This document shows, one piece after another, positions 11,411-21,111 of a stretch of 64,000 nucleotides of DNA (positions are counted from its first letter, which is position 1; each line of letters begins with the position of its first letter). Position numbers and translations under genes: made by a program. Below the pieces are notes generated by a model that had not been told where the DNA came from, ran no database searches, and was given only the letters and a program-made list of their open reading frames with translations. Source of the stretch: Colius striatus. Its lineage: Eukaryota > Chordata > Aves > Coliiformes > Coliidae. The stretch covers positions 6,414,915 through 6,478,914 of the forward strand of contig NC_084771.1 of NCBI RefSeq assembly GCF_028858725.1. The letters run 5' to 3'.

Positions 11411-14400
11411 GTTTTCTGTGCAGCCAGCCAGTGGATGGCACTATTCAACCCACCATTCAGTAAGTTCTGGTTAGAAAGTGGTTGTGTAGGTGAGCTGCTT
11501 CTCACTCAGTAACTCATCACACCAGTAGCTATGGAAAGAATATTTCAGAAGTCCAAAAATTAGTTTAATGAGTCAAACCTGCAATGACAGCCATCCGCAA
11601 TAAGCAAGGTTGTACCACTGTTATTTATGAAACAAAACAATGCAAGTTTCCTGCTGTGCCTTTGGAACAGGTCTCAGTGCTCTATTTAAAAATCAAATAT
11701 GAGATGGAGTTTTGATTTTTCCTATAGACTGTGCAACCTAAAGATAGGGAGATATATAGTCTCAATATGGAAAGTATGTATGTAACATCCAGACTAACTC
11801 CCAGAATGACGTTACCAAGCCACAGGCAGAATCATAGCCAAGATGGTTCTTACTTGCACATACTTAAACATTCTTAATATCCAAAGCTTCTTCCAACCAT
11901 CTCCCTCCCCAGTCTATTCTTGAAACTCCCAGAGAAAGCTTTATGTGCGCTGGTTGCCAGGCTTTAAACCAAGCCCATTTGAAATGCATTAGGTTATGGT
12001 GTTGCAATTTCTGTGTGAATGCTTCTGTGCAGTAAAGATGACTTACTTTAAATCCACTTAAAGAGCTGCCTCTACACAGCCCTTTGCACCAGTTTTCCCT
12101 AAACTTATTTTTAAAGACATCACATGACTTGTGCAGGAAGGGTTTCACCTTTCCTTGCTGTCCAGTTTTGTAAGAGTCGAGCAAATCTGGGGTCACACAA
12201 TCTATGTAGGTAACAGATGGGATAAAGCCTAGGAGACTGCAAGGTTGCAGAGAAAAGTGGAATTATTCTGTAAGGGGGAGATGTGGCATAATTTTGTCAC
12301 TCAAGATCTCTTTCTAATGTCTCACACATTATATCTTTTGCATAAAATGACGTAGCTAATACTGGCTCAAAATTGTATCTGCAAAACAACTCCGTATTTT
12401 CTTGTTGCCTATAGAAGCATCAAATCCACTTCTGAAGCAACATGCTCAGTCTCCCATATATTTAGCAGTAATCATTTCCATAGTTTTATTATTCACTGTG
12501 TAAAAGTGAATCCGTTCCTTCATCCACTTTCTCAACATGAATCATCCTTCCGTCAGTTTTGAATGTGGTACTTTTAATTACCTTCTTCTCAGCATGAGAA
12601 CATTGCCAGAGTGATTTCCTTAACATTGGTTTTCCCTGTATCCTTTGCTAGAGGAAATACAACATACTGTTTATTCAGAGAGTAACTCACCATACTGCTT
12701 CAGCAACATGCCCGAACCTTGCAGGCAGGATACTCCACAACTGCAAAATAGCACAGTTTCCAGCTGTTTGCTCCCTGAAATACAGAATACAAACCTGAGT
12801 GTATTTACATATAATTTGCTTAATTACAGGCAAGAAATTGTTTATTTCCTGCAACCAGGAGGCACAGTATGAATTTTTGACTTATTTGTGTGAGTTAGTA
12901 CTTCTGGTAGCAGAGGTGTTAAGAAGTAACAATGTTGGGCTGGAATGCATTGCTCTTAAAAAGGAGGCAGTGTTCTTACACTAGTCACATGCCTAAGAAA
13001 ATGAAACCTAAAGCTTCAAAACCACTGTGCTGGCCACAAGAAAAATATAAATATTTGTGGCAGACTTTAGCAGAGTTCAATATAAAAAAAAATTAGACTC
13101 TATTCATTGTTTGTCTTTTCATTACAACAAAATAACTGCCAATGAAATGAGAAAATGGAAATGTACTTCTTGTATAAGCCCTCCCATAACAGGAAAAACT
13201 AAATATGAGCAGGTGCATATCTTCTCATCTCCTATTTCTGTACCTTGCCCTCAGATCTGAAAGAAAAAGCTTTGTATGGCTACTTTAAACTATTTATTTA
13301 TGAGCTAAGTTTCTCAATTCGTTGCATCTTTGGAAAAGCAGCAGGGGTGTAGTAAATGAAGAATAACCCTGCAGTTGCAAACTGATCTCAAATTCCAGTT
13401 TTGCCTGTTTGGGTTTGGAAAAGTATACATAGAAAGGAAAAAAAATTAACATCACTTGGTGACAATGTCTTTAAAATGTAACCTTTTGTACCATCAAAAC
13501 ACAATTTTATCTTTTAAGATAAAGAAAAAATGCAAATGTGTCAAGTATATAACAGCCTCCTGGAAAACCTTCCTAATGCAAGGAGAACCAATAACTGTGG
13601 AGAAGGCAACTAGACCCCAAAAATGTTTGTAGGTAAAGGTATCTTTACCCTAAGGTAGGGTATCTTACCTTATCTTATCTAAAGATACCTTAGGGTAGGG
13701 TAAAGATAGGTAAAAGTGTCTTTATCGTATCAACTAGTAGAGTGAGAAAATGCAGACATGCTTTTTGGCACACGAAGTTGTGATGGGAATAGACTCCCAC
13801 ACTAAATATACCTGTAACAATCGTTCTCAGGTTATAATTGCATACATAGCAATTAGACCATCTGAGAAAAACGGTGCTTGGTACACACTTCTGCCCACAG
13901 CCATAGCCTTGTGTGCATCCTTCAGTCATCGACCATCATAATCCCAAACCTACTACTGCAAGGGAAGAAATAAAGTGCCTCTTTTTAAGATGAGGGACAA
14001 AGGCTGTAAAACATACTATGTTTTATGGTTGTCTTTGGAAGATTGCAAGAGAAAAAGCCCCACTGAAACCTGAGGGTGTATTTGAGTAAACAACTGCCTT
14101 AAATTGAGTTACCTTGGGGACCTTAAAGTAAGAAGAATCAAGTGCCAGGAAGTGTGGATGGTACCTTCAACAGCATGCTGATGAAGCGCTGACACCCTTG
14201 AGCTGCTCCTCTGCTGCTGGGAGCTGACTGCCGTATGGTACCAAGAGACCCACGTACACACTAGCACTGGAACAGGGAAAAGCCAGTATTAATGCTCAAT
14301 GCACATCGCTCAGATGAAGCAGTGCTGGACGTGCTACCCTTGCTATAGGACAATGAAAACCCTGGTATTGCGTTACATCCCCAAACTAGGCCTTTGCACC

Positions 14401-14480
14401 ACAGAAGCAAGGCAACAGCCAAAGAAAGCACTCTCCTCATTCGTTTTGTTTTCATTACAAGGCACATACATGATGACCTG
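11411..14480. other. Intergenic, nothing coding recognised
   Basis: AT-rich DNA between CR1 and the next CpG island. It contains the imperfect inverted repeat at 13636-13715 listed separately. ORFs such as 11864-12196 (minus) and 12645-12872 (plus) show no similarity I recognise. Confidence 0.6.
13636..13715. repeat. Imperfect inverted repeat of GGTAAGAT/TAGGGTA words
   Basis: The left part reads GGTATCTTTACCCTAAGGTA; the right part reads ATACCTTAGGGTAGGGTAAA. They pair apart from a five-base GGGTA step on the right arm. The stretch between them is also built from ATCTTACCTTATCTT words, so several alternative hairpins are possible. It looks like local slippage or inversion of a simple sequence. 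Confidence 0.75.
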
Positions 14481-15700
14481 AGGCCGATGCTGGCGGTCAC
14501 TAGCCGGCGGCCAGCATAAAGGCCTGCCGGGCCTCTGGGCCGAAGAGCAGGCCAGAAGCCGCCGAGACGGGCAGCCGCGGGCTCGACGGCCACCAGCACC
14601 TCCTGGGCCTCGGCCCAGCCCTGCCGTACGAATCGCCTCAGAACAGGCAGAAATCCCCCAACACCGCCTGGTCCGATCTCCCAGGGCCGCCTTATCCCCG
14701 GGGCCCGACCGCCACAAAACGGCCGCGGCGTGACAGGCGCCCTGCCGGTGCCGGGTCGAGGCGGGCAGCGAGGCCCGGCCCCCGGGCGGGAGGAGCGGGC
14801 GGCGCCGCGCCGTGCCCAGGAGGCGGGTCCCCCGCCGCCGCCCAGCGTGCGCCGCGCTCGGCCCCGGGCTGGCGGCGGGCCGGGGGGCCGGCGGGTGCGG
14901 CGGCGGCTGCAGGGGTAAGGGGAGGCGGCCCGCTGCAGCCTGTGCGAGCGGGGCGCTGCCGGCGGAGGGCGCTCCCGGGGCGGGCGGCTGGGCTCCGTGC
15001 CCCGCTTCTTCGGGCGAAGCAGCCGCGGCTCCCGGGCGCCACCCTGGCGGAGAGCGCTGGGGGCTGCGGCGCAGGGGAGCGGCCGCAGCTCGGCCCATGC
15101 CGGGAGGGAGCCGTGGCTGCCGGGCGGGCTGCCGCTTTCCTCCATGCGGGCCGGGCCTGGCCAGCGCCCACCGCGGCACCGGGGGGGTTGAGCGGTTCTC
15201 GGCAGCTCCGGTGGGGCCGCCCGGAGCCCGCGGCCCTGCCGGGATGGGCTGCCGGGTGTCCGGCTCGGCCCGCGGGGCGGCCGTGCCCCAGGCCTGGGTG
15301 GGCTCGGCTGAGGGAGTGTCACCCTCTCGCCGCCTCGCCCGGGCCGCGCGGTGGGTGCTGCGGGTCGCCGGGCCCGGGGGGCTGCCCGACCCGGCTGCAG
15401 AGGCGCAGGATAGCGGGTCGGGCCCCGCCGCTGCCTCCGTGGCCCGGTTCTCGCTGGGACCGGCGGCGGGGCGCTGGCCTAGGGGCGGGCGCCGGCCTGG
15501 CGGTGCCTGGGCCCGGCCGCGGGGCTCCTGTGGGCCAGGGGTGCGGTGGCCCGGATGGCGCTGCCCCCTGATCCGTCCCGCCGCAGCTCGGGCACCTTCT
15601 GGCCGAGCACGGCGACTGCTGCCTCTCGGCTGCCGCATCCGTGGAGATGGGGCTGGTTGCGATTTTCTTTATCCCCAGCTCAAAAGAGGCAGCATTAAGA
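14480..15700. promoter_or_regulatory. 1.2-kb CpG island, probable promoter of the AKAP17B locus
   Basis: Very high GC and CpG content across more than 1 kb, with sharp edges to AT-rich flanks. The nearest downstream gene pieces are the AKAP17B exons on the plus strand. A good plus-strand donor (GCAGGG|GTAAGG, GT at 14915-14916) could end an untranslated first exon. The ORFs of 200-420 residues in this island on both strands are low-complexity, overlap one another in several frames and match no family, so I do not call them genes. Confidence 0.7.
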
Positions 15701-17835
15701 AGTGACGCCAGGAGCGTTAGCTGGGGAAGGCGCCTTTTATTGCGATACTTGTGTGAGCAGCCGCACTTCTAATCATCTCTCCCTTTCACTTCATTTTTGT
15801 GCAGAGCAAGCTTACAAAAAAAGAGCTTACTCAGACCTATGAAGAGGCTTCGGAGCTTACTTTTGGATGATCCATTGTAGTAGTAGGAATATGATAGCAG
15901 CCACGATGGTATAAGTGAAGAAAGATTAGCAAGGTTAATATCAGTTGGTTTACTCAAAGTTGTATTTGCAAAACTAAACAAACTTTTGGGTACCACTGTG
16001 TTTTCTTCAGGCTTGACTTTCATGGCTGTGCTAGTTTCATCAGCAGTGTCCCAGATGTTTTAACCTGCTGCACCTCAAATCTTAGCTTGATGGAAAAATC
16101 ATAGTTGATACTGACATTATAGATAGCTTTAGGAAGCCGTTTATCTTAATGCACAGTGGGCAGAAAGGGCTTTAGAGACTAATCGCTTTCTCAGGTTTGT
16201 GGTAAGTACTTTGGGTGTATCTGCTTTGCTTATATGAGATGTTGAAAGGGTGTCTATACATACAGAGCCTTATTCAGATATTAATCTTGATATACTCAGC
16301 CTTGCCTGACAAAGTTGTGGTTAATTCTGGGTGCATTTGGCAGCAGTTCCTTAACAGGAGTGAATCTGCACTGTAGCAGCTGCTTCCAGAGGTTCCTGGA
16401 TATTTATTTTTAATAACACTAGGTTTTTCTTTGGTACATACCTTTTGGTTTTTCTTCATCATTCTGAGTATAGTCACCCTTTTTTACCAGACAGCTTCTT
16501 GCACTGCACTTGTCTACCTCTGCAGATTCCTACAGTGAAGGCAAGCAGTCTTTTTTCAGATAATGGCAGTAGAGCTTTTAACCTGTGGCAAACATCTTGC
16601 AGACCTTTTTTCATCTTGCTTCAGTGGCAGCTTTTTTGTGGCACTCTTGCAGTTCTCAGTGTATATGTGTATTTTTTTCCCCTTTGGTTTAGTCTGTATG
16701 TTAAAATGGTGACTAAAAAGAAAAAATATATACAGCAGATAGATGGCATTCAAATATATTAACCTTTCTTTGTTATGAGCTGCTGAGATTTTGTGGAAGA
16801 AACTGGCACAGATGGTGGTTTGGCCAATTTCTGCTCTTTTTTTTCCTTGAAGTTAGGCCTGAGAATTCCTTGCTAACCAGTGTAACCATCTCTCTAAACT
16901 TTTTGGGCACTTAAGCATATGAGGGGGAAAAAAACCCCCTTATAGTTATGCTGTTTGTACTGGGTATAGAATCATAGATTCTATAGAGATACTGATATAC
17001 AAAGTTCGTGTGTGTGAACTGAAGTCCTTTGGGTAAAAAATGGCATTTTACTCTCTTGGTTTCCTGAAAAATTGGTATGAGTAAGGTAAAAGTTGTAATA
17101 TTTTCAATGTGTTTGTCACTGAAATTAGGAGATGAGCTCAGGAGCTGGTAAGACTTTGAAACATTCTTCGTTTCGTATTGTTGATATGAAGTGGGTGCAG
17201 CAGTTGCCCTAATTTAGGTGGTTTTTGGCTAGTAAAGGATATTTTCTAAACAGTGACCCTAAAATATACCTGTATGCTGGAAAGAAAACTTCCTATTACT
17301 TATTTTTTCAATGTAGATAGACCTTGATGCAGTTTGCTTCAGTGTTTTCTTTTAATGTGCTCACATCTGGGCATTTGAAGCTGAAAGATTGCTGCACACA
17401 TCGACAGAATTCAGAAGTTTTTAAGCAAGCAAGCATTAAATCCAAAAGATATTGTTCTAAGAGTCAGTGAACTCCAGCTTTGGCAGAACTGCATGAATCC
17501 TGCAGCTAGAAATGCTCTGCTGAACATACTGAACTTTGAGTGTCCAGAGGAGTGTGCCAGGAAGGGGTTTGGCCAAAGGTATGATGTCAGATTATGAGTC
17601 CCTGATGTCACAGCATGAGGAGATGTTTGGGAGTGGGGTGTTTGAGCCTAATTGCCAACTCAGTGTGAACTTCAGAAGAGGTATTCTGGTGTGCCAGGGT
17701 AGAGAGGGATTCTCGTGAGTGTAGTACTATTTGGTTGTCACCTAGAGTCTCTCATTTGCTCAGCAGGTTGTCTGTGTTTGTATAAACACACAGCAAAATG
17801 GACTGCTAAGTCTGATTCTGCTTCTTCTGTGACAG
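15701..17835. other. Putative 5' part of the AKAP17B locus; RRM exons not recognisable
   Basis: AKAP17 proteins carry an RRM-like region before the coiled coil, so its exons should lie here. A textbook acceptor (pyrimidine tract ending TTTTGTGCAG at 15804) is followed by a short region that I could not align convincingly with any AKAP17 N-terminal exon. At 16965-16985 a perfect palindrome (TATAGAATC, 3-nt loop, GATTCTATA) resembles a CR1 tail word. I see nothing else. Confidence 0.45.
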
Positions 17836-17952
17836 GTGACTTTTGATACAACCAGACATTTTAGTGAAGGAGCCATAAGAAAGAGAAGCCTGGAAAGACT
17901 AAAGCTGCAAGAACAGGAGCACGTTCGAAAAAGAGGGAAAAAAGAGAGGGTT
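17836..17952 (+). pseudogene. AKAP17B: AKAP17B exon: post-RRM and start of coiled coil, ends in a premature stop
   Basis: After acceptor TTCTGTGACAG the frame reads [17 protein letters not shown] and [16 protein letters not shown], which parallels the AKAP17A segment that follows its RRM (VSFDSTKHLSDASIKKR). The exon start coincides with the family's Val-Ser-Phe-Asp boundary, supporting a true splice site. The frame then meets TGA at 17953-17955, shortly before a strong donor (AAAG|GTGAGA at 17959). Adding one A to the A6 run at 17939-17944 would keep the frame open to that donor, so a one-base deletion in that run is the simplest explanation. Confidence 0.65.
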
Positions 17953-17959
17953 TGAAAGG

Positions 17960-18799
17960 TGAGAGTGTATTTTTAGAGAATATCCCATTTTCTTGAGATT
18001 CGTTACACTATCTCATACCAAGTCAAATCCAGGAAGAGTGGTTACTGTAAAATTCCAGGGGAAATGGGAGTCAGAGAACTTGGAGCACTACTATGTAGTT
18101 TTTAATTTATGTGTTACTGTCAGAAGAAAAACGTGATTCTGTGTGTAAAGCCTCATGTAGAAGGTTCTGGATTGTGAGAGAGGTTGGACTAGAGACATCC
18201 TGTTTCAGGATCCAATTTCAGATTGTATGATTCTAGGCTTCTGTGGGCCTGGAGTGCCTAAGATTCTGCATGTGGGCCTGTTATATTGCTCTGTGCTGCA
18301 ACATTACAAACTAATGTCTTTATGCCCTGAAGTAAACTTAATATCATGTGCATTTCTGTGTGCCTCCCAGTTGATAGGAAGGTCCAAAGCTAGATACACA
18401 CACTTTCAACCCTTTCTCACATGGATGTTTTTTTTTGTTGTATCTTTAAGCCAGTGTTCTTAAATTCTGTATATGAGTACTAGTAGTATTTTGAAGTTTT
18501 AGTATTGAGGTAGATCATGTGTTTGGATGACACATTGCAAATGGTAATTAATCATGTTACACACCTTCCTGTCTGAAACCCAACACTTAGAATGTGGAGC
18601 ATAGTGACTCTAATGCTCAGTCTCCAAAGACATTGCTATGCTTCCATTGTTAATACCTTCTTATTCAAATACTTTTAATATCCCATCTTTTTAAACCCTT
18701 ACTTGTGTGAACACTTTGTTCCTTGAATTTTCTGGAGTTTCCTGTGATGTGTCATGTTGGTTGTTCAGTAGATCTGCTTTCTACAGGACTACTACAGCT
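17960..18799. other. AKAP17B intron, left of the LTR
   Basis: Intronic DNA. At about 18165-18235 a plus-strand string (GAGAGGTTGGACTAGAGACA, then ATGATTCTAG) is a short CR1 3'-terminal remnant. Nothing else is seen. Confidence 0.55.
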
Positions 18800-19265
18800 T
18801 GTCATGGTTTAACCCCAGACAGCATCTCACCTCCCTGGTGAGATGTGGGGGAGAATTAGAAGGGTAAACGTGAGAAAACTCCTGGGCTGAGATAAAGACA
18901 GTTTGATAGAGAGAACAAAAGCCATGCAAACAAAGCAAAGTAAGGAATTAATTCCCTACTTGCCATGGGCAGGTAGGTGTTCAGCCATCCCCAGGACAGC
19001 AGGGATCTAGCACAGGTAACAGGACTTGGGAAGCCAAAAGGCATCACTCTGAATGTCCCCCCTTCCTCCTCCTTCCCCAGCTTTATATGCTGAGTGTGAC
19101 CCTTGGGGTCTGGGATATCCCTGGGGTCAGCTGGGGTTGGCTGTCCTGACTCTGTCCTCTCCCAACTGCTTGTGCCCCCTGAGCCTCCTCACTGGTGGGC
19201 GAGGAGCAGAAAAGGCCTGAACTCTGTGTAATCCCTGCTCGGTAGTAACAAAAATATCCCTGAAT
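18800..19265 (-). mobile_element. Endogenous retrovirus LTR fragment (solo, antisense to AKAP17B)
   Basis: Starts with TGTCATGGTTTAACCCCAG, the end of a long terminal repeat that is abundant in bird genomes, and continues through TTTATATGCTGAGTGTGACC and GTCAGCTGGGGTTGGCTGTCC. On the minus strand the TTTATATGCTGAG region becomes a TATA-type box, so the element most likely points left. The other end is lost: the usual further few hundred bases are absent. No gag, pol or env sequence lies next to it, so it is a solo remnant with no coding capacity. The family assignment to an ERVL-like group is from memory. Confidence 0.8.
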
Positions 19266-19679
19266 TAGTCTTGTAATATCACTTAAATGGGACTCTCAAA
19301 GCCAAGCTGTAGGGGGGAAACTTGTTAACTTAAGAATTAGATGCAAGTGATTAGACTTCTAGTTGTGTCCTTGGAGATAAAAGGTGATGTGACTGTCTCA
19401 CCTTGGCAGTGCTTATAAAGAAAACCCTAGAATTCAAACCATTTGAAGAGACAAAGGACTTTCTCAATGTGTGCATCGGTTGGATGCATGTCATCTATGT
19501 GCCATGGTTTTTTAAACATGTTATTCTAACAAACAAGATTCCTTGTTAGCCACATGCAGATTCTTGGTGACTGGTTTCTTATTATTAGCAGTTCAAAGAG
19601 TTACATCCAATTCCCCAGGACTCAGAATGTAAAACAAGTGTTGTCTAAATTGTCCCATATTGATAATTACCTAGAAAAA
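19266..19679. other. AKAP17B intron, right of the LTR
   Basis: AT-rich intronic sequence; no repeat or exon recognised. Confidence 0.5.
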
Positions 19680-19911
19680 GACGTGGTGCTGAAAAGAAGT
19701 TCAAGAAAGGAAAAAGAAAGCTAAGCTGGAGAGGAGAGAAGAGAGGCAGATAGATGGAGATAAGAAACATCCCCCAAAGCAGCAGAAGGTACCACCTGAA
19801 GAACAGCAGTGGCCAGAGAATATGCCTGAATGGGAAGAAAGGAAATCCCTGCTAGCTCAGAGAAGAGTGGAGTCTGTCAGACTGCTTACAGTGCTGTTAA
19901 ACCGTGTGAAA
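19680..19911 (+). pseudogene. AKAP17B: AKAP17B exon: end of the coiled coil
   Basis: In one frame the 3' half reads PEWEERKSLLAQRRVESVRL then LTVLLNRVK, which parallels the AKAP17A segment EERKLLLAQRNLQSIRLI. The exon ends at a good donor (AAA|GTAAGA) in phase 0, matching the phase of the terminal exon. The 5' half is rich in Lys, Glu and Arg, as expected of the coiled coil, but this frame begins right after a TGA (19695-19697). The other two frames from the nearest acceptor (ATTACCTAG, weak pyrimidine tract) meet TAA or TAG before the conserved part. So no spliced reading enters it intact from the preceding exon. Confidence 0.6.
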
Positions 19912-21111
19912 GTAAGACTATTTTAAAACATATTTTAAATTTTGAAGGCTATTTACTAGGGCTTGCATAATTCACTAGACATTTGATGTTATGATGCTGC
20001 TCGGGAGAATGCCTTGAGACTGACCAAATGCTGGGAAGGCCTGTGGTCTAAGTCTTAGGACAATCTGCAGTGCCTTGCCCTGAAAGCAAGGGTAGTGTAT
20101 TTCCACCCAGAAACTTGGCCTTTTATGCTTGTTCGAAACTTTGTCATTACTGACTGAAAATTGAGCTGGAAGGGCTGTGTCAGCTCTCCTGGATTTGATC
20201 CAGCTTTGCAAATGATGCTGTCTCGCTTGTTTTGGTCTCGGGTCTACAAGTGACAGAATTAAATTGACACAGATTATGCCAGTTGCATTTCTAGTAGACT
20301 CTCTTTTGTGGCCAACACTAAGCTATCTGTTTCATTTCAGTTTAATTCAGCTAAAGTCATGAGAAGGTCAGCAGAGGAGTGATAAAATTTGAGTGTTTTG
20401 CACACATGTTAATGTTTGGAGGTTTATTTCAGTCCTTTGGGCTAAAAAAGCCAGTTTTAGATGGAAACAGGGTTTTTTGCTAAGTAAAAATTTGCTTGCA
20501 GCTTTTAACGAGTGTTTGTTTTCCCCAGTCCTTAATGTTAACCACTCTGATTTACTAAAAGGTGAGGTCAGAGACTACCCTTGCCATTCTGCATGACTTT
20601 TAGGGCCCTGTAACACCTGACAATGGCTGCCTTAGTTCTGAAGGTGACGAGTTAAATAAACTTCTATTTATCTTGGTTTCACCGCTTGCAAAGCTTTAGG
20701 TTGATTGTGTTTGAACCCACTTCAAACAATGTGTAACAAAGCAATTTATTGTCAATAAATGATGTGATCCATAATAGTGTAGTAATTTTACCATTGCCTG
20801 CAGTACTAGTTGTTGTGATGCTGTGATCAAACAAGGGATAAATGTTTGCTTACACAGTTGCAGATGAATTGGTTGAGGGCACTGCTTTTCTCTTTTCAGT
20901 GAGAGTGTAGCTTTCTGAGATGATGAAATATCTGTAGTTCTGAGTTAGGAATAGTGGAATTGTGCAATTGAGCTGTGAACTAAGCCACATTTAACCCTCA
21001 CCTGTATAATTGTTATGGCTGTGGGACTGCTTGCTCATGTGTTTGCAGCTTAGCACTCTTTATAATGCTCAATAAATGTACATCATAATTTTCCCAACTT
21101 TTTCTTTGAAG
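19912..21111. other. AKAP17B intron before the terminal exon
   Basis: About 1.2 kb, ending in the acceptor TTTCTTTGAAG. Nothing else recognised. Confidence 0.6.

Noticed and set aside
10651-11463. ORFs of 60-129 residues
   Set aside because: They read across a decayed CR1 element.
14261-15705. Long ORFs of 200-420 residues on both strands in the CpG island
   Set aside because: They overlap one another in several frames, consist of Ala, Arg, Gly and Pro, match no family and follow from the scarcity of stop codons in GC-rich DNA.
16965-16985. Perfect 9-bp palindrome with 3-nt loop
   Set aside because: The words are those of the CR1 terminal ATTCTATG-type tail, so it is probably a repeat remnant rather than a regulatory site.
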